Assembly: GCA_016703665.1 (NCBI GenBank)
Contig: JADJBS010000013.1
Coordinates: 95,887 to 159,886, forward strand
Direction: 5' to 3'
Source: Candidatus Defluviibacillus avedoerensis
Lineage (GTDB): Bacteria > Pseudomonadota > Gammaproteobacteria > Burkholderiales > Burkholderiaceae_C
DNA: 64,000 nt
Both the position numbers and the translations under genes were made by a program. Positions 35,376 to 44,769 of this stretch are shown here, piece by piece (within the stretch, counting starts at the first letter, position 1; every line of letters starts with the position of its first letter). The notes under the pieces were generated by a model, which worked only from the letters and a program-made list of their open reading frames with translations, was not told the origin of the DNA and searched no databases.

Positions 35376-36287
35376 ATGCTACCCATCGACCAGGTACAAC
35401 TGCATTTCAATCCTGCCGCGCTGGCGGGGCTTAACATTATTTTGGGCTTGGTGATGTTTGGCATTGCGCTGGATTTGCGCGTGTCGGACTTTCGCATTGC
35501 CTTCCAATCTCCCAAAGGCTTGGTGCTGGCAACGGTGGGCCATCACATCATCTTTCCGGCCATGACCTATGGGCTGATCTGGCTCATCAACCCCGTGCCC
35601 AGCATTGCGCTCGGGATGATTTTGGTGTCATCTTGCCCGGCCGGGCATTTGTCGAATTTTCTGACACACCTGGCCAAAGGCAACACGGCGCTGTCAGTCA
35701 GCGCCAGTGCCGTATCCACCGCCTTGGCGATTGTGATGACACCGCTCAACTTCAACTTCTGGGGCAACCTGCATCCAGTCACCCATGACCTGATGCGCAC
35801 CATATCACTGGACCCGCTGGTGATGTTCAAAGACATCTTCATTCTGCTGGGACTGCCGCTGGTGCTGGGCATGTGGGTGGCACATAAATTCCCTGGTTTT
35901 GCCAAGCGCGCCGAGACACCGATGAAGCGCTTTTCGATGGTGGTGTTTGCGCTGTTTGTGGTGGGTGCCCTGGCGGCCAACTTCAGGCATTTCATGGAAT
36001 ACATCCAGTTTGTGGTGGTGGTGGTGTTCATCCACAACGGACTGGCACTGGTGACTGGCTATTCGCTGTCAACCCTGCTTGGCTTGAACAACCGGGATCG
36101 GCGTTCGGTCACTTTTGAAATGGGCATCCAGAACTCGGGCCTGGGTCTGATTCTGATCTTCAACCTGTTTGAAGGCCTGGGGGGCATGGCCATCATTACG
36201 GCGTGGTGGGGCATCTGGCACATCGTCTCCGGGCTCACGTTGGCAACCTACTGGAGTCGCCGTGACCCACTTGCTGCGCGTGCTTAA
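35376..36287 (+). CDS. Bile-acid:sodium symporter (BASS) family transporter
   Basis: 303 aa, about nine helices. LAGLNIILGLVMFGIALDLR, ILVSSCPAGHLSNFLTHLAK (the crossover motif with the helix-breaking Pro-Gly) and ALSVSASAVSTALAIVMTPL form the sodium-binding core; FEMGIQNSGLGLILIFNLFE is the second half of the core with the E...N..Q-type sodium ligands. Family members import bile acids, pantothenate, pyruvate or other organic anions with Na. It opens an operon with the epimerase-like and SDR genes (11 bases to the next) under the divergent AraC regulator, suggesting import of a hydroxylated or sulfated organic anion that these dehydrogenases process. The substrate is inference. Confidence 0.88.
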   Translation: MLPIDQVQLHFNPAALAGLNIILGLVMFGIALDLRVSDFRIAFQSPKGLVLATVGHHIIFPAMTYGLIWLINPVPSIALGMILVSSCPAGHLSNFLTHLAKGNTALSVSASAVSTALAIVMTPLNFNFWGNLHPVTHDLMRTISLDPLVMFKDIFILLGLPLVLGMWVAHKFPGFAKRAETPMKRFSMVVFALFVVGALAANFRHFMEYIQFVVVVVFIHNGLALVTGYSLSTLLGLNNRDRRSVTFEMGIQNSGLGLILIFNLFEGLGGMAIITAWWGIWHIVSGLTLATYWSRRDPLAARA

Positions 36288-36298
36288 AGGAAGACCCA

Positions 36299-37255
36299 AT
36301 GACGATTAAAAAGATCCTGGTGACAGGAGGCTCTGGGTACCTGGGCAGCCAGACTGTTGCAGCGCTGGCCGAACGAGGCGATGTGCAAGTGGTGTCGCTG
36401 GATGTGCGCGAACCATTCAAGCGCGCACCAGGTGCTGACTACGAACTGGCCGACATCCGCTCATCCGACCTGGCCAGCATCGTGGCGCGCCATGCTCCCG
36501 ATGTGGTGGTTCACCTGGCCAGCATCGTGACGCCGGGCAAGAACAGCAAGCGCGATTTCGAGTACGACGTGGATGTGAACGGCACCCGCAACATCTTGAA
36601 CGCCTGCGTGCAGCACGGTGTGCAACGCATCATCGTGTCGTCCAGTGGAGCGGCCTACGGCTACTACGCGGACAACCCGGAATGGCTGGTCGAAACCGAT
36701 GCGATTCGGGGCAACGACGCGTTTGCTTATTCGTGCCACAAGCGCCTGGTCGAAGAAATGCTGGCCGACTATCGCCTCAAGCACCCTGCTTTGCAGCAGG
36801 TTGTTTTTCGCATCGGCACCATACTGGGGCCCACGGTAAGAAACCAGATCACCGACCTGTTTGAAAAACCCCGCCTGCTGGCCATTGCCGGGTCTGATAG
36901 CCCCTTCGTGTTCATTCATGACCAGGACGTGGTGGGCGCCATCCTGCATGGGGTCGATTCTGACAAGACGGGCATCTTCAATGTGGCGGGCGACGGCAAG
37001 CTCAGCATCTACGAGATTGCCGAGCGCCTGGGCAAGCGTTGTCGTGTGCTACCAGCCTGGTTGTTGCAATCTGCCTTGTGGGTATTGAAAAAACTCAAGC
37101 TCACGCAATACGGGCCAGAGCAGCTGGATTTTTTGCGCTATCGACCAGTGCTGCTGAACACGCGGCTTAAAGACGAGTTTGGCTACACGCCTAAGTTGTC
37201 CTCAGCCGAAGTATTGGATCTGTACTGGCAGTCACGCCAAAAGGCAGTCAAATGA
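36299..37255 (+). CDS. NAD-dependent epimerase/dehydratase (extended SDR)
   Basis: 318 aa. GGSGYLGSQTVAALAERGDV is the NAD-binding GxxGxxG; HLASIVTPGKNSKRDFEYDV and VNGTRNILNACVQHGVQRII are the next conserved strands; VSSSGAAYG supplies the Ser; the active-site Tyr-Lys pair is in AYSCHKRLVEEML (YxxxK). The absence of a nucleotide-sugar pathway nearby and its place between a BASS carrier and a classical SDR make a 3beta-hydroxysteroid-dehydrogenase-type or small-ketone role as likely as sugar epimerisation. The end overlaps the next start (ATGA at 37252-37255). Confidence 0.87.
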   Translation: MTIKKILVTGGSGYLGSQTVAALAERGDVQVVSLDVREPFKRAPGADYELADIRSSDLASIVARHAPDVVVHLASIVTPGKNSKRDFEYDVDVNGTRNILNACVQHGVQRIIVSSSGAAYGYYADNPEWLVETDAIRGNDAFAYSCHKRLVEEMLADYRLKHPALQQVVFRIGTILGPTVRNQITDLFEKPRLLAIAGSDSPFVFIHDQDVVGAILHGVDSDKTGIFNVAGDGKLSIYEIAERLGKRCRVLPAWLLQSALWVLKKLKLTQYGPEQLDFLRYRPVLLNTRLKDEFGYTPKLSSAEVLDLYWQSRQKAVK

Positions 37256-38070
37256 TGGGCCATGACTACACAGGCAAGGTGGTTCTCATCACTGGTGCCG
37301 CAGGCGGACTGGGGGCATCGCTGTGCAGGCGATATGCAGCTGCGGGTGCCCATGTGGTGGGCATGGATGTGGCCCCGGGTCGTTTGGCGGCATTGCACAG
37401 GGACATTGCCTTCAAGCTGTTCACCATCGCGGGGGAAAGTGCAGGCGACATTGCTGACCCGGCTGCTTGTGCCGCAGCAGTAGCGCAAACCGTGGACCAC
37501 TTTGGTGCGCTGGATTTGTTGATCAACAACGCAGGCATCTCGCACCGGAGTTTGCTGCAAGCGACCGACCCAGCGGTGATTCGCCGTGTGATGGAGGTTA
37601 ACTTCTTTGGTTCCATGCAGATGACGCATGCGGCTTTGCCACATTTGATTCAAAGCCGTGGCACTGTGGCTGCGGTGTCCAGCGTGGCGGGCTTCGCGCC
37701 TCTGTATGGTCGCACTGGGTACGCGGCCAGCAAACACGCGCTGCATGGTTTCTTTGACAGCCTGCGAACCGAGGTGGCGCCCCGAGGTGTCAAGGTGAGT
37801 CTGGTCTGCCCGTCCTTCATTGCCACGGGCATTGGCGGCGCGGCACTGGGCGGGCAGGGCGGGGCAACCACGGCAGCACGGGTGACGGCGGGGGGGGAAT
37901 CACAGCCCGACGACATTGCACTGCGCATCTTTGCTGCCGTTGCCAAAGGGCAAGACCTTCTGTTGCCAGACCGGACATCCCGCCTTGCTTGGTGGGTCAA
38001 CAAGTTTGCCCCGGGCATTTATGCCCGGACGATGACACGACGCGTATGCGCCGAATTTGCTTCGCATTGA
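37252..38070 (+). CDS. Short-chain dehydrogenase/reductase
   Basis: 272-aa classical SDR. Nucleotide binding: VVLITGAAGGLGASLCRRYA (TGxxxGxG); LLINNAGISHRSLLQATDPA gives the NNAG; VAAVSSVAGFAPLYGRTGYA holds Ser and Tyr, with YAASKHAL as YxxxK. After that comes RTEVAPRGVKVSLVCPSFIA. The C-terminus continues into LAWWVNKFAPGIYARTMTRR, a helix seen in the group acting on sterol-like or long-chain alcohols. It overlaps the epimerase-like gene by four bases, so the two are coupled. It oxidises or reduces a hydroxyl/keto group; the substrate is unknown. Confidence 0.9.
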   Translation: MMGHDYTGKVVLITGAAGGLGASLCRRYAAAGAHVVGMDVAPGRLAALHRDIAFKLFTIAGESAGDIADPAACAAAVAQTVDHFGALDLLINNAGISHRSLLQATDPAVIRRVMEVNFFGSMQMTHAALPHLIQSRGTVAAVSSVAGFAPLYGRTGYAASKHALHGFFDSLRTEVAPRGVKVSLVCPSFIATGIGGAALGGQGGATTAARVTAGGESQPDDIALRIFAAVAKGQDLLLPDRTSRLAWWVNKFAPGIYARTMTRRVCAEFASH

Positions 38071-38084
38071 TGGAGAGATTCCCG

Positions 38085-39875
38085 ATGAAACTGAACGCTG
38101 TTTTTTCTTATTGCAGTAGCGCACTCGCCGTTACCCTGGGTCTGTTGACAAGTCAAACCCATGCCCTTCCTGTCACCGTGCAAGACAGTGCTGGCAAGCC
38201 ACTGCCCACTGTCATGGTGAGCCGCCAGCCTGTGAAACCTGCCGATGTGGACAAATCCGACAACGGTTACGCCGCCAGCGGTGCGCCGCAGCAAGCCTTC
38301 TTTGAAGTGGCCCGGTTCACCGATGTTGCTGGCCGTACCGACATCCCCGCTGCTGACCACCCTTGGCAAATCCGCCTGCGTAAACCTGGCTTCAAAGACC
38401 TCACCGTGGCCAGTACTGACATGGGTAAACCGCTGGTGATGCTGCCCGAGACCGATGCGGCTGCGCTGGCCGCTCAGCAACCGGCGAATGCCTGGGCGTC
38501 AACCCTCGATTTTGGTGATGCCAATTTGAAGAAAGAGTTTTTGTTGCAATGCAACTTTTGCCACCAGCAAGGCAGTGCATTGCTTCGGCGAGACCGCAGT
38601 GCCGAGGACTGGGCCGCCACCATGAAGCGCATGGTGCGCTATGGCTCTCGCCTGTCGGGTGAGGGCATGGACAAGATCCCCGCGATGCTGGCGGCGCACT
38701 GGAAGAAGATCAACGCCAACCCCAGCTTGGTGCCTCAGGGAACGCCCTGGTCGCCCGACTTGGCTGGCGTGACGATCCGGGAAATACCCATTGGCGACAG
38801 CATGTCGCAAATGCACGATTTGCTGCTGCACAGCAATGGCATGGTCTATGTGGGAGACAACCTTCAAGACCGCGTGTACGAGGTGGACCCGGCAACGGGC
38901 AAATACACGGTCTACAAAATCCCGCCACAAGCCGGCGACAACTTGGGCGGTCTTTTGGCGGGCCGCCTCAAAGACTTTCCGAAGCACGAAACCTACCAGG
39001 GCATCCATTCGCTGGCCGAATCCCGCAAAGATGGCCACATCTTCATCACGCCGTCGTACCAGCGGCGTTTGATCGAATTCGACCCCGCCACCAAGGCCTT
39101 CAAGATGCATGAGATGGATGGAGGCTTCTATCCGCACACCGTCCGCATGGATGCCAAAGACCGCGTCTGGTTCACGCTGGCTTTGTCCAACCAGGTGGGC
39201 ATGTTTGACCGTAGCACGGGCAAGTTCACGCGCTATGACTTGCCCTTCAGAAGCCTGATGGAGCAGATCACGGTCAAGCTCACGCCCTTTTTCTTCAAAC
39301 TCATGAGCTGGGGCATCCCTGTAGCTAACTGGGTCAAGGTGGACCACGCGTCTACAGGCGTTCCTTTGCCTTACGGCATTGACATTACGCCTGACGGCAA
39401 AGCCTGGGTGGCACGTCTTCACACGGACGAGATCGCGTCGGTGGACCCAGACAGTGGCACAGTGACCATGGTTAAAACCCCGTTCAAGGGACCACGCCGC
39501 CTGCGCACAGACCGGGATGGCAATCTGTGGATTGTGGCTTTCAATGAGTCTCAAATCGCCCGCTACAACCCCAAGTCGCAAGCGTTCACCCGCTTTGACT
39601 TGCCGCTGCTGCCTAGAGGCAGCGACACGCCGTATTCGCTGAACGTGGATGTGGCCAGGCATCAGGTCTGGGTCAACGGCACTAACTCCGATTCGGTCTA
39701 CCGCCTGGACATTGGCTCAAACACCTGGATGCAGTACCCGATGCAGCGGCGCGTCACGTTTACTCGGGATGTGGAGATTTCACCCAAGGGGCAAATCTAC
39801 CTGACAAGTGCGTCCTTCCCCAGTTGGCACATCGAAGACGCTCAGCCGACTTTGATGGAGCTGACGCCCCGATGA
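38085..39875 (+). CDS. Secreted beta-propeller with an N-terminal Ig-like domain and one CxxCH haem motif
   Basis: 596 aa, exported: MKLNAVFSYCSSALAVTLGL with cleavage near SQTHA. Residues 25-120 form a carboxypeptidase-regulatory-like beta domain (VTVQDSAGKPLPTVMVSRQP). A single CNFCH haem-c motif follows near residue 158, within a short helical cytochrome-like segment. From about residue 225 to the end come repeated beta-propeller units such as GMVYVGDNLQDRVYEVDPAT, YQRRLIEFDPATKAFK, DGKAWVARLHTDEIASVDPD and DRDGNLWIVAFNESQIARYN, like virginiamycin B lyase or SMP-30 proteins. It may be a periplasmic haem-linked dehydrogenase or hydrolase acting on the substrate of this cluster. ATG 38085 follows GGAGAG. 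Confidence 0.85.
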   Translation: MKLNAVFSYCSSALAVTLGLLTSQTHALPVTVQDSAGKPLPTVMVSRQPVKPADVDKSDNGYAASGAPQQAFFEVARFTDVAGRTDIPAADHPWQIRLRKPGFKDLTVASTDMGKPLVMLPETDAAALAAQQPANAWASTLDFGDANLKKEFLLQCNFCHQQGSALLRRDRSAEDWAATMKRMVRYGSRLSGEGMDKIPAMLAAHWKKINANPSLVPQGTPWSPDLAGVTIREIPIGDSMSQMHDLLLHSNGMVYVGDNLQDRVYEVDPATGKYTVYKIPPQAGDNLGGLLAGRLKDFPKHETYQGIHSLAESRKDGHIFITPSYQRRLIEFDPATKAFKMHEMDGGFYPHTVRMDAKDRVWFTLALSNQVGMFDRSTGKFTRYDLPFRSLMEQITVKLTPFFFKLMSWGIPVANWVKVDHASTGVPLPYGIDITPDGKAWVARLHTDEIASVDPDSGTVTMVKTPFKGPRRLRTDRDGNLWIVAFNESQIARYNPKSQAFTRFDLPLLPRGSDTPYSLNVDVARHQVWVNGTNSDSVYRLDIGSNTWMQYPMQRRVTFTRDVEISPKGQIYLTSASFPSWHIEDAQPTLMELTPR

Positions 39876-41044
39876 CCGCTTACTACCTGTCGTCGCTGCT
39901 GGCCTTCACCGGCGGACACATGATCAATTACACGGTGATCATGTACCTGCAGGACAAGCTGGGCTCCGATCTGCTGTCGGGCATCGGCTTTGGTTTGTCA
40001 TTTGGTTCATCCATCGTGTTTGGTTGGTTTGCGGGCGTGCTGTGCGACAGGGTGTCGCCGCTGCGGGTGGTGCACGGTGCACATGCCCTGTTTGTGCTGA
40101 GCCTGGCAGGGCTTTGGTGGACCGATTGGGGTGGTGGGCAATGGCAGGTGGTGGGCACGCTTGTGTCGGCTTTTCTGGGTGGGCTGGCTTGGTCATTTTT
40201 GGGGCCCGCCCGCTTAGCGGCTCTGGGACACATGGTGCCAGCAGAAAAGCTCAAACCGGCGTCTATCCTGTTTAACCTGCAGGTGCTGATTGGTTTTGGT
40301 CTGGCCCCCGTGCTGATTGGCTTGGTGCGCAGCCACCACGGCTGGTCAGCGGTATTTGCTTTGGGCATGGGGCTGTTTGTGCTGTCGTCGCTCCTCCTTT
40401 GGGGTATGAAGACGCAGGGCAGCGTGCAGTCCAGCCGGGGTGTGTTGGCTGAGGTGATGGAGGGCTTTGGCGCGGTGGGTGCCAACCCCTTGTTATTGCA
40501 ACTGGTGCTGGCAGCTGTCATGGCCTTGGCCATGACCGGGCCAATGCAAATATTGCTGCCGAAGCTTGCCAAGGAGGTGTTGGGTCTGTCAGAACTGCAG
40601 CGAGGTGTTTATCTGGGCATGATGGCGCTCACACTGATCATGGGTGGCGTCGCGGCCTTGCTGCTAGGCAAACACCTCCACCATGGCATGGTCATTTTTG
40701 CGGGCACCACGGTGGCCAGCCTGCTGTTTGCGTCGCTGAGCCATTGGACAAATGCCTTGGCATCTGCAGCAGCGCTGGGCGGCATGGGCGTCCTGGGTGG
40801 CATGGTGATCAGCTTGGTGGTGGCGGGCATCCAGGCACAAGCACCGCCAGCACTGCGGGGGCGCGTGATGGGGATTTATTCCATCATCTCGCAGGTCATC
40901 CCTGCCGCGTCGGGTGTGATGGCGGGTGCAGTGGTGCGATCGTCAGGTATCACGCAGGCTATTCTGGGCGCTGGCATCGCGCTGGCATGCCTGGCCATGC
41001 TGGCCGCCATGGTCATGCCGCAACTGAGGCAAGCGCGTACCTGA
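39872..41044 (+). CDS. MFS transporter
   Basis: 390 aa, 12 hydrophobic helices. YYLSSLLAFTGGHMINYTVI starts helix 1; GWFAGVLCDRVSPLRVVHGA is MFS motif A (G..aDR.spr); VGTLVSAFLGGLAWSFLGPA with ARLAALGHMV is the helix 4/5 region; GGMGVLGGMVISLVVAGIQ and ALRGRVMGIYSIISQVIPAA give the second-half motif. Start ATG 39872 overlaps the stop of the propeller gene. It resembles the enterobactin-exporter type of MFS proteins with no assigned substrate. With a secreted propeller upstream and an alkylsulfatase opposite, it may carry the reaction product across the inner membrane. The direction of transport is not shown by sequence. Confidence 0.85.
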   Translation: MTAYYLSSLLAFTGGHMINYTVIMYLQDKLGSDLLSGIGFGLSFGSSIVFGWFAGVLCDRVSPLRVVHGAHALFVLSLAGLWWTDWGGGQWQVVGTLVSAFLGGLAWSFLGPARLAALGHMVPAEKLKPASILFNLQVLIGFGLAPVLIGLVRSHHGWSAVFALGMGLFVLSSLLLWGMKTQGSVQSSRGVLAEVMEGFGAVGANPLLLQLVLAAVMALAMTGPMQILLPKLAKEVLGLSELQRGVYLGMMALTLIMGGVAALLLGKHLHHGMVIFAGTTVASLLFASLSHWTNALASAAALGGMGVLGGMVISLVVAGIQAQAPPALRGRVMGIYSIISQVIPAASGVMAGAVVRSSGITQAILGAGIALACLAMLAAMVMPQLRQART

Positions 41045-41068
41045 AGCTTCGTCAGGTTCAGTTGGTCT

Positions 41069-43039
41069 TTACTTGGTCACGATGGCAAATGTGCCTGGCG
41101 CTTTGTCGATCAGGCCAAAAAAGCGCACCAGGTCAATCTTGCTGCCGCCAATTTTCAGGTCATCACTGAGCAAGGTGTCTTTGACGCCCGCAGTGCCCGC
41201 AATCATCTTCACAAAGATGGGCTTGGTCAGCGTCAGCGTGGCATTGGCTTTGCCGGACGGTGGCGCCTTCTTGAAGTGCAGCACAGCGTTCTCGATCCAC
41301 AGCACGAAGGATTCTTGGGTGTCGGTCAGTACCAAATTGATGCTCAGGTCTTTTCCCTCGGCATCGGGCCCATTCAGGCCTGCGGCCATGGCCTCCAGAA
41401 AGCGCTCCACAGGGGTCTGGTAAAGCATTTCAATCACGTCTGCGCGGCTGATGCCCTTGGTGGGTGGGCCATTGCGCAACTCGGTAGCTGCAGTCAGGTA
41501 GCTGTTGCGCCAGGTGGCGGCTTCTGCTGTGTAGCCCATTTGCTCGTAAGTCTTGGCCAGCAGCTCTTTGGCGCCCTTGTGGTCAGGTTGGCCAAACACG
41601 GCATGGTTCAACAGTTCCGCTGCCCAGCGGTACTCGCCCTTGTCGTACGCGGCTTGCCCGGCGGCTAGCGCCTTGTCGGCGCCGCCTATCAGTTCCAGGT
41701 AACGCTTGGCAGATTCTTGCGGGGGCAGGGGGTTCAGGTTGGCGGGGTTGCCGTCGTAGTTGCCTAAGTAAAACTGGTAAACCGCTTTGGCGTTGTGCCG
41801 CAGGCCACCGTAGTAGCCGCGTGTGCCGAAGTAGCCAGACAGTGACTTGGGTAGCTTGATGCTGTCGGCAATCTCGCGCGGTGTCATGCCTGCGTTGAGC
41901 AGGCGCACGGTCTGGTCATGGGTGTACTTGTACACGTCGCGGTGCATGGTGATGAATTCGGCAATGCGGGCTTTGCCCCAGATGGGCCAGTTGTGCTGGC
42001 CGACATATATCTCGGCGTCGCTCAACTGGTCCAGCGCCTGCTGCATGTACTCTGCCCAGCGCAAGGCGTCGCGTACTTTGGCCCCGCGCACCGGCAGCAG
42101 GTTGTGCATGGTCATGGCCAGATTCTCCGCGCCGCCGTAGAGTTTTTTGTCGGGGATCGCAAAAGTCATTTCAGCGGGGGCTTCGGCACCGGGTACGTTG
42201 TGGAACACAAAGCGCACACCGTCCAGCGTCAGCTCTTCGGTGGCTTGGGTGATCAGCCGCGTGGGCTCCAGGATGCCCACCGCGCCGTAGACCACGTTTT
42301 TGCCCAGGCCAGTATCGACATTGCCTTTGGCCGAGCGCTCAAGGTTCTTGCCAAACTGGTACATGGAGCGGCGCGCCATGGCGGTGCCCACCATGACATT
42401 CTCACCAGTCGATTCCTCCATGAAGCCAGCTGAAGCCAGCACGGGCACCTTGCGCCTGCCGACTTCTTCGGCGGTGATGATGCCCAGGGCCCCGCCAAAG
42501 TGGTCGGCATGGCTGTGTGTAAAGATCAGCGCGGTGACAGGCTTGTCACCCAGGTGTTTGCGGGCAAAGGCCATGGCCGCTGCAGCGCTTTCGCGGCTGG
42601 TGAGCGCGTCCACCACGATCCAGCCTGTTTTGCCTTCGATCAGGGTGATGTTGGCAATGTCAAAGCCGCGCAGCTGGTAAACACCCTCCGTCACTTTGAA
42701 CAAACCTATTTGGGCATTCAGCACCGCGTGGCGCCACAGGCTGGGGTTGACCGTGTCGGGCGCTTTGCCTTCAACGAACTGGTATGCGTCGTAGTCATGC
42801 AGCACGGTGCCGTCTGCTGCCAGCACTTTGCCAGTGGGCTTGGCTAGGAAGCCGCGCTTGGCGTCCTCAAGGTCCCGCTGATCATCCAGCTTGAGTGACT
42901 GGGCCATGTCACTGTTGGCTTTCAAGGTGGCGGGGGCGACGTCGCTGCTTGCTTTGCTGGAGTCGGCTGTTTTGGTGCAGCCCGAGGCCAGGGCCGCCAA
43001 GGCGATCATCATCATGGCGGTGAAGTAAGTCTTGTTCAT
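41069..43039 (-). CDS. Alkyl sulfatase (SdsA1-like, metallo-beta-lactamase fold) lipoprotein
   Basis: 656 aa. MNKTYFTAMMMIALAALASG ends in a lipobox (LASGC), so it should be a periplasmic or outer-membrane lipoprotein. The two-zinc site is TALIFTHSHADHFGGALGI (HxHxDH); further ligands lie in AEMTFAIPDKKLYGGAENLA. From about residue 380 comes the all-alpha dimerisation domain (YGGLRHNAKAVYQFYLGNYD), and the last 120 residues are the SCP2-like lipid-binding domain. These enzymes hydrolyse the sulfate from primary or secondary alkyl sulfates such as SDS. It has the standard length. It is convergent with the MFS gene and 37 bases upstream of the GMC oxidoreductase gene, whose substrate could be the released alcohol. 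Confidence 0.92.
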   Translation of the reverse strand: MNKTYFTAMMMIALAALASGCTKTADSSKASSDVAPATLKANSDMAQSLKLDDQRDLEDAKRGFLAKPTGKVLAADGTVLHDYDAYQFVEGKAPDTVNPSLWRHAVLNAQIGLFKVTEGVYQLRGFDIANITLIEGKTGWIVVDALTSRESAAAAMAFARKHLGDKPVTALIFTHSHADHFGGALGIITAEEVGRRKVPVLASAGFMEESTGENVMVGTAMARRSMYQFGKNLERSAKGNVDTGLGKNVVYGAVGILEPTRLITQATEELTLDGVRFVFHNVPGAEAPAEMTFAIPDKKLYGGAENLAMTMHNLLPVRGAKVRDALRWAEYMQQALDQLSDAEIYVGQHNWPIWGKARIAEFITMHRDVYKYTHDQTVRLLNAGMTPREIADSIKLPKSLSGYFGTRGYYGGLRHNAKAVYQFYLGNYDGNPANLNPLPPQESAKRYLELIGGADKALAAGQAAYDKGEYRWAAELLNHAVFGQPDHKGAKELLAKTYEQMGYTAEAATWRNSYLTAATELRNGPPTKGISRADVIEMLYQTPVERFLEAMAAGLNGPDAEGKDLSINLVLTDTQESFVLWIENAVLHFKKAPPSGKANATLTLTKPIFVKMIAGTAGVKDTLLSDDLKIGGSKIDLVRFFGLIDKAPGTFAIVTK

Positions 43040-43075
43040 GTTGTTGTCTCCTGCTGTCTATGAAAAGGGGGCGTT

Positions 43076-44677
43076 TCAGTGCGCGGCCCGGATCAAGTCC
43101 GCCGCTTTCTCGCCAATCATGATGCTGGGCGCATTGGTGTTTCCACCAATCAAGGTGGGCATGATGGATGCATCTGCCACCCGCAAACCCGAGATGCCGC
43201 GCACGCGCAACTGGGCATCGACGACGGCCATCGCATCACTTTTTGGCCCCATTTGGCAGGTGCCGACGGGGTGATACTGCGTGTCCGCGCGGTTGCGGAT
43301 GTCAGCCTCCATGGCTTTGCTGTCAGCCAGGACAATGGGGTAAAGCATTTTTCCGCGTACCGCATCAAATGGCTTGGACTCAATGATGCGTTGCTGCAGT
43401 TGCCCGCCCTTGAGCAGCAGGGCCATGTCCCGCTCATCAGACAGAAATCTCGGGTCAATCAACGGGGCATCATGCGGATCGGCGCTGCGTAAGCGCACCT
43501 CGCCCCGGCTGTGCGGCCGCAACACGTCCACATGGCAAGAGATGCCATGCCCAAGGTGTAACTTGCGCGCGTGGTCGTCGACCAGTGCAATCACAAAGAC
43601 CAGTTGCAAATCAGGCACGGGCTGGTCGGGCGTCGATTTAGCGAAAGCGCCTGTTGACGTGTAAGTGCTGGTCATCATGCCGGTGCGCTTGTTTCGCCAC
43701 TGCAGCATGGCACGCGTGACTTTCGCACCACCGCGCAGCGACAGACCGAAGGATTCGGTGTCCGTGGGTACCCGCCACGACTGCACGTAGTCAATGTGGT
43801 CTTGCAGGTTCTTGCCCACACCGGGCAAGTCCTGCACGACTTCTATGCCAAGCGCTTGCAACTCACCTGCCGCGCCAATGCCTGAAAGTTGTAGCAACTG
43901 GGGCGAGCCAAAAGCACCCGCCGATATGATGATCTCGCGCGTGGCATGGACCTCTTTGGATTCGTTGTCCTGGAGGTAAGCGACTCCCTTGGCGCGGCGC
44001 CCATCCAGCAAAACCTTGGCGGACACAGCATTGATCAGCACCTTCAGGTTAGGCCGTGTCAGGTGGGGCGTGAGGTAAGCCTTGGCCGCGCTGCAGCGCT
44101 CACCATTTTTGTGGGTCACCTGGTACATGAACGAGCCATGCTGCTCGCCCGCGTTGTAGTCCGGGTTCAGCGGCAAGCCGTTCAGGGCAGCCGCAGCCAA
44201 GAAAAGGTCGTTGATGGGGCTTTTGTGGTTCTGATAGGTGACATTCAGCGGCCCGCCCTGGCCATGAAACGCGTTGCTGAACTGTTCGTTGTGCTCACTG
44301 CGCTTGAACAGGGGCAGCACATCGTCATACGCCCAACCAGGGTTGCCCAGACTGGCCCAGTGGTCATAGTCCCACCGGTTGCCCCGCACATAGAGCATGG
44401 CATTGATGGAACTGGAGCCGCCCAGTGTTTTTCCGCGCGGCTGGTAGCCGCAGCGGCCACTCAGTCCCGGTTGCGGTACGGTCTCATACGCCCAGTTGTT
44501 CATCTTGCTGGGCACCATGGCAACCACAGCTGCAGGGGCGTGGATCAGTACGCTTTTGTCTGGGCCACCGGCTTCGATAAGGCATACCTTGACGCTAGGA
44601 TCCTCGCTCAGGCGCGCGGCGAGTACGCATCCAGCAGAGCCAGCGCCAACGATGACATAGTCAAATTCTGAATTCAT
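43076..44677 (-). CDS. GMC-family FAD alcohol/choline dehydrogenase
   Basis: 533 aa. MNSEFDYVIVGAGSAGCVLA gives the ADP-binding GxGxxG; GGSSSINAMLYVRGN is GMC signature 1; GAFGSPQLLQLSGIGAAGEL is signature 2; the C-terminus has YHPVGTCQMGPKSDAMAVVD with the catalytic His and GNTNAPSIMIGEKAADLI. It oxidises primary or secondary alcohols to aldehydes or ketones using FAD. The start ATG 44677 is preferred over 44704. It follows the alkylsulfatase in gene order on the same strand, so the pair could turn alkyl sulfate into alcohol and then aldehyde/ketone. It is divergent from the LysR regulator gene, which is the likely regulator. Confidence 0.92.
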   Translation of the reverse strand: MNSEFDYVIVGAGSAGCVLAARLSEDPSVKVCLIEAGGPDKSVLIHAPAAVVAMVPSKMNNWAYETVPQPGLSGRCGYQPRGKTLGGSSSINAMLYVRGNRWDYDHWASLGNPGWAYDDVLPLFKRSEHNEQFSNAFHGQGGPLNVTYQNHKSPINDLFLAAAALNGLPLNPDYNAGEQHGSFMYQVTHKNGERCSAAKAYLTPHLTRPNLKVLINAVSAKVLLDGRRAKGVAYLQDNESKEVHATREIIISAGAFGSPQLLQLSGIGAAGELQALGIEVVQDLPGVGKNLQDHIDYVQSWRVPTDTESFGLSLRGGAKVTRAMLQWRNKRTGMMTSTYTSTGAFAKSTPDQPVPDLQLVFVIALVDDHARKLHLGHGISCHVDVLRPHSRGEVRLRSADPHDAPLIDPRFLSDERDMALLLKGGQLQQRIIESKPFDAVRGKMLYPIVLADSKAMEADIRNRADTQYHPVGTCQMGPKSDAMAVVDAQLRVRGISGLRVADASIMPTLIGGNTNAPSIMIGEKAADLIRAAH

Positions 44678-44769
44678 TCGAGGCTTTGGGTTGGAAACTA
44701 CCATTGTTCAATTGCGCTGATAATTTGTCTAATGCATTGTGAATATCATTTCAATACTTATTAAGCATC

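Noticed and set aside
38499..39662. 387-codon open frame on the minus strand
   Set aside because: It lies wholly inside the propeller gene in antisense, has Arg/His/Val-rich shadow composition and no family motif.
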